DNA of 11,086 nt from Candidatus Gerdarchaeota archaeon (GTDB lineage: Archaea; Asgardarchaeota; Heimdallarchaeia; JABLTI01): positions 1-11,086 of the forward strand of contig JAEOUJ010000164.1 in NCBI GenBank assembly GCA_016839405.1. The letters are read 5' to 3'. The notes below the pieces were generated by a model. The model had not been told where the DNA came from. It did not search any database and saw only the letters and a list, made by a program, of their open reading frames with translations. A program made the position numbers and the translations under genes. The stretch's first letter is position 1; every line of letters begins with the position of its first letter. Of this stretch, positions 5,559 through 11,086 are shown in pieces.

Positions 5559-7577
5559 ATGACTCTCCTTGAAAAAGCTGAATTAGTAGAAATTGATGAG
5601 TTAATAATCTGTGGTCAATTTAAAGAAGCACAAAGAGCATTAGAATCAATTAAAAAATCAGATCTCAAACTTTCTATTAATGAAAAGCTACAAAGTAGAT
5701 TGCTTCAAAGCAAAATACTTCTCTATCAAGGTAATTATAAAAAAAGCTATAAAATAGCAGAAAAAGTCTATAATAGATTTATAAAAAATAATGATTTCAT
5801 TCATTCACTTGAAACAATTTGTTTTATTATTTTAAATTTTAATATTCTAGATGATATTCAAGAAATTAAGCAATGGATAGAAATTGGAAATGAAATATAT
5901 GGCAATTTTGATGAGGAAGATAATGAAAAAATTAATTCTGTAAAAGCACATTATTTAATGGTAAAAGGAGTTTATTTGATTAAAATTGGTGATTTTGAAG
6001 ATGCACGTATAACGCTACATCAAGCATTAACATTACTAAAAGAAAGTAAAAATGAAGCTCTTAAAGCTGAAATTCTAGGTAATTTAGCTGGTTTGTATTG
6101 TAAACAAGGGAATATTGATATTGCAATTGAAAACTATCAACAAAGTTTGGATATTTGGGAAGCTATTGAAAATCCAATAGCCATAGCCTTAGTAAAAAAT
6201 GAACTTGCTTCTATTCTTGCACTACAAGGAGATATTCATCTTGCTTTAGCAATACTCCAACAAGAACTGGAGATAGTAATGAGATATTCTGATAAAATGC
6301 TCATTGCAGGATACCAATTAAATATTGGTTTAATTAATTTAGAAATGAATAGATTTACTCAAGCAGAAGAATGGCTAGAACTTAGTTTGAAAAATTTTAA
6401 AAATATTAAAAATTCAAAGAAAATTTCAGAAGTTCTATATTATCTTATATTAACAAATATTAAAAGTGATAATTATAAAAATGCCAATAAGAATTTTGAT
6501 CAATTAATTAAAATTGAAAATCAAATTGAGAATATATTTGTAAACCAATGGTTTTTATTAAGTAAAGCATTAATTTTGGGTGAAAATAAAAGATATTTGA
6601 ATCTAGGTAAAATTGAAGAAATTTATTCAAAAATTCTTAATGAAAAAGAAATTGATGTCAAAATAACATCAATGGCATTATATAATTTAAGTGAGTTGCA
6701 ATTAAATTATCTTTTAAAGACTAAAGATGAAGAACTTTTATTACAATTAGAAAGAAATCTAATGAAATTGATAGCTTATGCTGACATACAAGATTCCTAT
6801 ATTCTTTATATAGAAACCTATCTTCTACAAGCACAAGTAGCAATTATATCAAAAGATTTACAGAAGGCTTATGATTTATTGAATCAAGCTCGATCATTAG
6901 CGCAAATAAAAGAATTACAAAGATTGGCTGATGAAGTTTCTAATCTTTATGATATTATTAATGCTAAAATAGAATTATGGGAGAAACTGTATAGAAATAA
7001 TGCTTCACTTATTGATTTACTTGAATTAACACCTTATGAAGAAGGATTAAAGGAAATAGCCCAAGATAGAGTAACTAAAAAAATTCTTGATCAAAGCGAA
7101 GATCCAATCTTATTTATTATTCAGGATCCAGGTGGCACTTCTATGTTTTCTAAAAAATTCCTGCCAGATAGTGAATTTGATGAACAGTTAATTAGTGCTT
7201 TTCTCTTTGCTATTAATAATTTCATGCAAGAAACATTTGAAGGTAAAGGTTCAATTGAACGTATAACCTATCTTGATTATACATTATTGTTTAAACCAAT
7301 GGATCCACTTTTGATATGTTATGCATTTCGTGGTCGCTCTTATACAGCCCAACAAAAACTGGATTTCTTTGCAGAAAATATTGAGCAATCAAAATCAATT
7401 TGGCAGTCATTAATTAGTTATACTGAAACTGGTCTTGTGCCTGATATAGATGATTTAATTATATTGGAAAATCTTGTTGATGAAATATTTAATCCAATTG
7501 ATACAAGTATAACAACTGATTTTGATGAAGATTCAATTGAAGATTATTTGAGTGATTTATTAAAATCTAAATTGTAA
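5559..7577 (+). CDS. TPR-repeat protein with C-terminal longin/roadblock-like domain
   Basis: A 672-residue soluble protein with no signal peptide or membrane segment; ATG preceded by GGAG at seven bases. Residues ~10-470 are paired helices with tetratricopeptide repeats. The clearest are at ~129-162 (YLIKIGDFEDARITLHQAL), ~170-203 (AGLYCKQGNIDIAIENYQQS), ~210-243 and ~250-283; more degenerate ones continue to ~460. Residues ~515-618 form a compact alpha/beta domain with DPGGTSMFSKKF (523-534), LISAFLFAINNF (544-555), GSIERI, DYTLLFKP and ICYAFRGRSY. This is the pattern of a longin/roadblock-like sensor domain common in Asgard proteins. An acidic tail (~628-672) ends the protein. TPRs bind partner proteins, and longin/roadblock domains often contact small GTPases or membranes in trafficking systems. 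I infer a scaffold or signalling adaptor; the partner is unknown. It ends three bases from the convergent aminotransferase gene. Confidence 0.8.
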   Translation: MTLLEKAELVEIDELIICGQFKEAQRALESIKKSDLKLSINEKLQSRLLQSKILLYQGNYKKSYKIAEKVYNRFIKNNDFIHSLETICFIILNFNILDDIQEIKQWIEIGNEIYGNFDEEDNEKINSVKAHYLMVKGVYLIKIGDFEDARITLHQALTLLKESKNEALKAEILGNLAGLYCKQGNIDIAIENYQQSLDIWEAIENPIAIALVKNELASILALQGDIHLALAILQQELEIVMRYSDKMLIAGYQLNIGLINLEMNRFTQAEEWLELSLKNFKNIKNSKKISEVLYYLILTNIKSDNYKNANKNFDQLIKIENQIENIFVNQWFLLSKALILGENKRYLNLGKIEEIYSKILNEKEIDVKITSMALYNLSELQLNYLLKTKDEELLLQLERNLMKLIAYADIQDSYILYIETYLLQAQVAIISKDLQKAYDLLNQARSLAQIKELQRLADEVSNLYDIINAKIELWEKLYRNNASLIDLLELTPYEEGLKEIAQDRVTKKILDQSEDPILFIIQDPGGTSMFSKKFLPDSEFDEQLISAFLFAINNFMQETFEGKGSIERITYLDYTLLFKPMDPLLICYAFRGRSYTAQQKLDFFAENIEQSKSIWQSLISYTETGLVPDIDDLIILENLVDEIFNPIDTSITTDFDEDSIEDYLSDLLKSKL

Positions 7578-7580
7578 AAA

Positions 7581-8780
7581 TCATAAATTGTTTAAAACTT
7601 TCTTGAATTTTTCTTTGAAAAAATCAATTTCCTCAAAGGATATTGTTAAGGGAGGTAATAGACGAATTATTTCCTTACCTAAGCTATATCCTGCTATAAC
7701 ACCTTCTTTAAGTAGATCATCCTTGATTTTTAATATTATTTCATTAATAGAAAATTCCTTGTATTGTTTAAATTGAATGGCAAAAAGCATACCAAATGAT
7801 CTTATATTAGCTATACTAGGATGAGAAATATCCTCAAAAAATAAATTGAATTCCTTAATTTTTTCTTGGCATTTTTGCACTATTTCTTCTTTTTCAAAAA
7901 TTTCAATCACAGTTTTTGCAGTATTAGCTCCAATTGGATCTAATTGATGCGACTGAGCATAATATCTTTCTGAAGAAGAAATTTTTTCTTCAATCTCAGT
8001 TTTTGTCACTATAGCACTAACTGGAAAACCGTTTCCTATTGCTTTTCCCAATGCGATTATATCAGGTTTTATGTCATAAAACTCATGACCAAATCTATAA
8101 CCAGTTCTACCCATTCCGGTTGTAACTTCATTAACAACTAAAAGAACACCAACTTCTTTCAATCTATTACAGAGTTTTTCAATAAATTTTGAACATGGTT
8201 TGTGAATACCCCCACTCACCATTATTGGTTCTAAAACAAAACAAGCAAGATCTTCTGAATAATTATCAATTATATGATCAATAAGGGAATTATATTCATC
8301 AATACAATTACAATTATCATTACTACATTCTGGATAAGGTATTTTTAGCTTTGAACCTTTGCTACTTGTATATGAAGATTCTTTTGCTAGGCCATATGCA
8401 CCAAGATAAGAGTCTTTTAAAGATAATATTCTAATTTTGCCAGAAGCTTTCTGAGCAAAATTGATGGCAAATTCCACTGCTTCAGAACCACTATTTAAAA
8501 AAGTAATTTTATCATATTTATTTGGTAAGAAAGTGAGAACTTTTTCAGCTGCTGCTAAAGCTATAGGAGTGAGAAATCTCATGCCACGATGTACAATTTT
8601 ATTAATTTGATCTTTCATAGCTTGAATAACTTTGGGATGATTGTGACCTAGATTAACGCACCAAGTGCCAGAAGTTAAATCTAGGTATTTCTTATCATTA
8701 ATATCCCAAACCCATGATCCCTTTGCTTTTTCTAGAAGTATTGATTCAAAACTGTTTGTTTCTAAAATTTTATCGAACAT
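7581..8780 (-). CDS. Class III PLP-dependent aminotransferase
   Basis: A 399-residue enzyme from the ATG at 8780; an in-frame TTG at 8789 would add three residues, and the ribosome binding site does not settle the choice. Residue numbers here use the longer form. Family landmarks are in order: the LTSGTWCVNLGHNHP opening, phosphate-binding NSGSEAVEFAI (99-109), SYLGAYG, EPIMVSGG (187-194), the PLP region VVNEVTTGMGRTG (218-230), the Schiff-base lysine K249 in ALGKAIGNG, and C-terminal IIRLLPPLTIS. The enzyme moves an amino group between an amino acid or amine and a keto acid in the cytoplasm. The substrate (ornithine, acetylornithine, 4-aminobutyrate or other) cannot be fixed. Oddity: the usual Asp that pairs with the PLP ring nitrogen (DEV) is Asn here (N220). 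A Cys-rich loop (155-162) matches a variable loop of GabT-like members. It lies 12-21 bases behind the protease stop on the same strand, so the two are probably co-transcribed. Confidence 0.88.
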   Translation of the reverse strand: MFDKILETNSFESILLEKAKGSWVWDINDKKYLDLTSGTWCVNLGHNHPKVIQAMKDQINKIVHRGMRFLTPIALAAAEKVLTFLPNKYDKITFLNSGSEAVEFAINFAQKASGKIRILSLKDSYLGAYGLAKESSYTSSKGSKLKIPYPECSNDNCNCIDEYNSLIDHIIDNYSEDLACFVLEPIMVSGGIHKPCSKFIEKLCNRLKEVGVLLVVNEVTTGMGRTGYRFGHEFYDIKPDIIALGKAIGNGFPVSAIVTKTEIEEKISSSERYYAQSHQLDPIGANTAKTVIEIFEKEEIVQKCQEKIKEFNLFFEDISHPSIANIRSFGMLFAIQFKQYKEFSINEIILKIKDDLLKEGVIAGYSLGKEIIRLLPPLTISFEEIDFFKEKFKKVLNNL

Positions 8781-8801
8781 TTTTCTCAATAAATTAGTAA
8801 C

Positions 8802-10838
8802 CTATTTCTTTATAATTCTTATTTTATCATTTCTATTTTTTTTTATTTTGAAAACTAGTGTTAATATTATTGGCATTATTATAAATGCAAATGAAATTTG
8901 TAAGTCAAAAGCATTTGTTCTTTCACTAATTAATTCAAATGTAAATACACCAGTTCCTGTATATGAACCAAAACCAATTGTGATTTTTTGCGGTGTTAAT
9001 ATTGTCAAATTATAAAAGAAATCTTTACCTGGAATACAATAGAATTCAGTTAATAGGAATTTTTTATTACTATCGATGATAAAAACTTCCAAACCTACAG
9101 GCCAATCTATATCGATTTTAAGAGTATAATTACCTGGTTCTAAATCAAATTTATAATAATTATAAATTGCTGCAGGAGGAATATACCCTAATGTATAGGG
9201 GAATTCCCCAGCTATTTCTTCATTTATTTGTAAAGGTATTGGAGAAGCTTTGGAAACATATAATGTTCCATTTGCTGTTGCAGTAATGCTACTAACGCAA
9301 ATTAAAACATAACCAGTATTTAACCAATAAATAATTTGTTCAATTGTACTTTCTTCTGGATTAGTATAACCTGAATAAACATAATCAGATAAAACAGCCA
9401 TACTATTATAACCATTAATAACTGATAAACCAGGGTCATTTATTAATGAACTTAAAGTTACATTATATATTCCTGGTTCATTTACATAAAAATAATAATA
9501 TTTTACTGTCTCACGATCAAGATTAACTTGATAATGTGTATAAATAGTTATCTCTTGTAAAACCAAATTTGAATATGTAATATTATCTGCTACCTCTAAA
9601 TAGATTAGCAAAAATTCATCCCAGAGTGAGTTATCAATAAAATCAATTCCATCTAATATTGTACCAGTTTCTAAACCAAGATATTCAGTACAATCCCAAA
9701 CTTTACTTTTATCACGAGGAAAGAATATACCTAATCCTGAAGCGGTAGTAGAATATTTTCCTTGAATTTTATACATAATTGCCTTATTATATTCAATTTC
9801 AAACTCATCTAAAGCTTGCAATAATAAATTATTACTTGGAAAACCTGATCTAATTACATCAATCATTGATTGAATATCTGGCTTTCTATGATAAGAATCA
9901 TAATACATATTCTCACGAATTAAAGATAAGTACTCTAGTGATTCAATAGATAAGGCACTCAAATTGGTAGCTAATGAATCTAATTTTGAAATTAATCTCG
10001 GTAGACAACTGCAATTTATAAGAGCATACATCTCATGTGAGGGATAAGGATTATGTTCTAAATAAGTTTGACAAAATACTTCCCCTAGTTCCCATGGTTC
10101 CATTAGAGAATTAGAACAAAGCTCTTCTATAATTGCTTTATAATCAAGTGCTTCAATTACCATAGATTTTTGATCAGCTAGATAATAATCAGTAAAACTA
10201 CTCCATTCATAGGCTATTTCTAACATACCCATACCACAAGATTCAGTTGCTAGTAAATCAATATGATAACCATTCATAGCTTGTTGTACTTCATCCAAGG
10301 TTAAATGTGAATTATCCGAAGAAAAATCATAACACAAACCTGACAAACTCCCTCCATGACCAAAAATGATAAGTGCAGTTTTATCTGCGGGATAATTATC
10401 AAAAGCCCAAGTAACAAAATTGCGTAAATTTAAAGGATCTCCCATATCTTTTTCCCCTAATGATTGTATCAGTTCAGATTCAATTGTCATAGGGTCATCG
10501 CCTGGCATTAAATGATAATATCTTGTTTCTGACCAATTACCTGCAGATTTATCATAATCTGGATGACGATCAATCATAAGAACCACTTCTACATTTCCAG
10601 GAGTGTATCCTGATTCCAATTCATTAATTGAATCTACAACATGGAGTTCCCATTCAATATCTCCACACATATAAAACATTAATAACCAATCAACTATATC
10701 ATTTTTAGTTGATTCAGTTGAATTATAAACATTAATTAATTCATGATTTGTTGTCTCAGTGTTTAAAATTATTAATGAACAATTGATAATAAATAAAATA
10801 AAAATTAATTGAATTGATTTCGAAAATCTTCTAGACAT
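8802..10838 (-). CDS. Cell-surface clostripain-like (peptidase C11) cysteine protease
   Basis: A 678-residue protein from the ATG at 10838, chosen because GGGGTGG lies four bases before it and a signal sequence (SIQLIFILFIINCSLIIL, ~8-25) then begins properly; an upstream in-frame ATG at 10889 would add 17 residues. The catalytic region opens with DWLLMFYMCGDIEWE (D60). The catalytic pair is H161 in IIFGHGG and C201 in TESCGMGMLEIAYE. In C11 peptidases this His/Cys pair cleaves after basic residues; the usual DxC appears here as ESC. Residues ~443-529 and ~556-636 form two beta-rich units resembling PPC (pre-peptidase C-terminal) domains (YYFYVNEPGIYNVTLS; YYKFDLEPGNYTLKI). A transmembrane helix (~646-663) and a lysine/arginine-rich tail anchor it, with the protease outside. 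It is first in an apparent two-gene unit with the aminotransferase, which may use amino acids released by the protease. A TATA box lies at 10915-10925. Confidence 0.87.
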   Translation of the reverse strand: MSRRFSKSIQLIFILFIINCSLIILNTETTNHELINVYNSTESTKNDIVDWLLMFYMCGDIEWELHVVDSINELESGYTPGNVEVVLMIDRHPDYDKSAGNWSETRYYHLMPGDDPMTIESELIQSLGEKDMGDPLNLRNFVTWAFDNYPADKTALIIFGHGGSLSGLCYDFSSDNSHLTLDEVQQAMNGYHIDLLATESCGMGMLEIAYEWSSFTDYYLADQKSMVIEALDYKAIIEELCSNSLMEPWELGEVFCQTYLEHNPYPSHEMYALINCSCLPRLISKLDSLATNLSALSIESLEYLSLIRENMYYDSYHRKPDIQSMIDVIRSGFPSNNLLLQALDEFEIEYNKAIMYKIQGKYSTTASGLGIFFPRDKSKVWDCTEYLGLETGTILDGIDFIDNSLWDEFLLIYLEVADNITYSNLVLQEITIYTHYQVNLDRETVKYYYFYVNEPGIYNVTLSSLINDPGLSVINGYNSMAVLSDYVYSGYTNPEESTIEQIIYWLNTGYVLICVSSITATANGTLYVSKASPIPLQINEEIAGEFPYTLGYIPPAAIYNYYKFDLEPGNYTLKIDIDWPVGLEVFIIDSNKKFLLTEFYCIPGKDFFYNLTILTPQKITIGFGSYTGTGVFTFELISERTNAFDLQISFAFIIMPIILTLVFKIKKNRNDKIRIIKK

Positions 10839-10882
10839 TCTTCCACCCCAAATAAATTTTTTCTTAAAAAATGTTAAAAAGA

Positions 10883-10900
10883 TTCTCATTATTTTGAGAA
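10883..10900. repeat. Inverted repeat TTCTCA-n6-TGAGAA in the protease leader
   Basis: Six-base arms with a six-base spacer, about 25 bases downstream of the TATA box on the minus strand, so near the expected transcription start. It resembles the repeat at 5479-5496. Confidence 0.4.
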
Positions 10901-10914
10901 ATATTATTCAGTTG

Positions 10915-10925
10915 TTTATATATAT
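10915..10925 (-). promoter_or_regulatory. TATA box of the protease gene
   Basis: The minus strand reads ATATATATAAA, the best TATA match in this gap. It predicts transcription starting near 10893 and a leader of about 55 nt, with no comparable box before the downstream aminotransferase. Confidence 0.55.
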
Positions 10926-11064
10926 GGTAGAATATTGTTAGTTAAAAATATAAAAACACAATTAATTCTAATTTATGAATGTTTAAAGTAGGAAAATTAC
11001 TAATAAAAATATAAAAGTAATAAATATAAGAATCTGAGGTAATAATTGGAGAGTGAGTGTAAAA

Positions 11065-11086
11065 ATGAAAGGAATCAAATATAGAA
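11065..11086 (+). CDS. Possible start of a plus-strand gene, cut by the window edge
   Basis: The ATG at 11065 opens MKGIKYR and the frame is open to the edge. An in-frame GTG at 11053 is an alternative. GGAG (11048-11051) and GAGGT (11036-11040) lie upstream, but spacing is long for the ATG. Only seven codons are visible, so nothing can be said about the product. Confidence 0.35.

Larger units (their letters stand above)
10839..11064. promoter_or_regulatory. Divergent upstream region of the protease gene
   Basis: This 226-bp AT-rich gap holds the protease ribosome binding site (GGGGTGG, minus strand 10849-10843), an inverted repeat (10883-10900) and a TATA box (10915-10925). The right part contains AT-rich sequence with a TATA-like TAAATATAAG (11022-11031) and GAGGT (11036-11040), which may belong to a plus-strand gene. 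I see nothing else in it. Confidence 0.45.

Noticed and set aside
7588..7776. 62-codon plus-strand open frame in the aminotransferase 3' end
   Set aside because: Antisense to the conserved C-terminal end of the aminotransferase; no independent support.
8665..9015. 116-codon plus-strand open frame across the protease/aminotransferase junction
   Set aside because: Antisense to two well-supported genes and explained by AT-rich composition; low-complexity hydrophobic product.
9507..9518. TGTCTCACGATC resembling the operator motif
   Set aside because: Only the left half matches and symmetry is lost; it lies within the protease coding sequence.
1..11086. CRISPR array, tRNA, rRNA or insertion sequence
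   Set aside because: No regularly spaced repeats, cloverleaf-like segments, rRNA stretches or transposase-like proteins were seen on either strand.

Overview
The window is strongly AT-rich, with short intergenic gaps, no tRNA or rRNA, and TATA-like boxes in front of several genes. Ribosome binding sites carry the GGTG or GGAG core that pairs with archaeal 16S rRNA. Several proteins have an archaeal look: a clostripain-type protease held by a C-terminal membrane anchor, and a TPR protein ending in a longin/roadblock-like domain of a kind familiar from Asgard genomes. The best guess is an Asgard (Promethearchaeota) archaeon of the Loki/Heimdall type. This comes from protein style, not from a database match.

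Layout. Positions 1-599 (-) hold a GNAT-type acetyltransferase that runs off the left edge. Positions 767-2371 (+) encode two tandem AbrB/SpoVT-like swapped-hairpin segments followed by an alpha/alpha-toroid (terpenoid cyclase/prenyltransferase-like) region. Two minus-strand genes follow: a Trp-rich secreted protein (2471-3052) and a basic-region coiled-coil protein (3227-3808) that closely resembles a bZIP factor. Each has the same 12-bp imperfect palindrome, TGTCYCGRGACA, directly downstream of its TATA-like box. Positions 3998-4561 (+) encode a DJ-1/PfpI-family protein. Positions 4578-5393 (-) encode a secreted CBM9-like protein with a C-terminal membrane anchor. Positions 5559-7577 (+) encode the TPR plus longin-like protein. 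Positions 7581-8780 (-) encode a class III aminotransferase, apparently co-transcribed behind a cell-surface clostripain-type (C11) protease (8802-10838, -). A short start of a further plus-strand gene may lie at the right edge.

How it fits together. There is no known multi-gene system here. The clearest local circuit is the bZIP-like protein, its probable autoregulatory operator, and the matching operator in front of the neighbouring secreted protein. Together these suggest a small regulator-target pair. The protease and aminotransferase may form a peptide/amino-acid use unit. The secreted and anchored proteins point to a cell-surface or environmental interaction theme.
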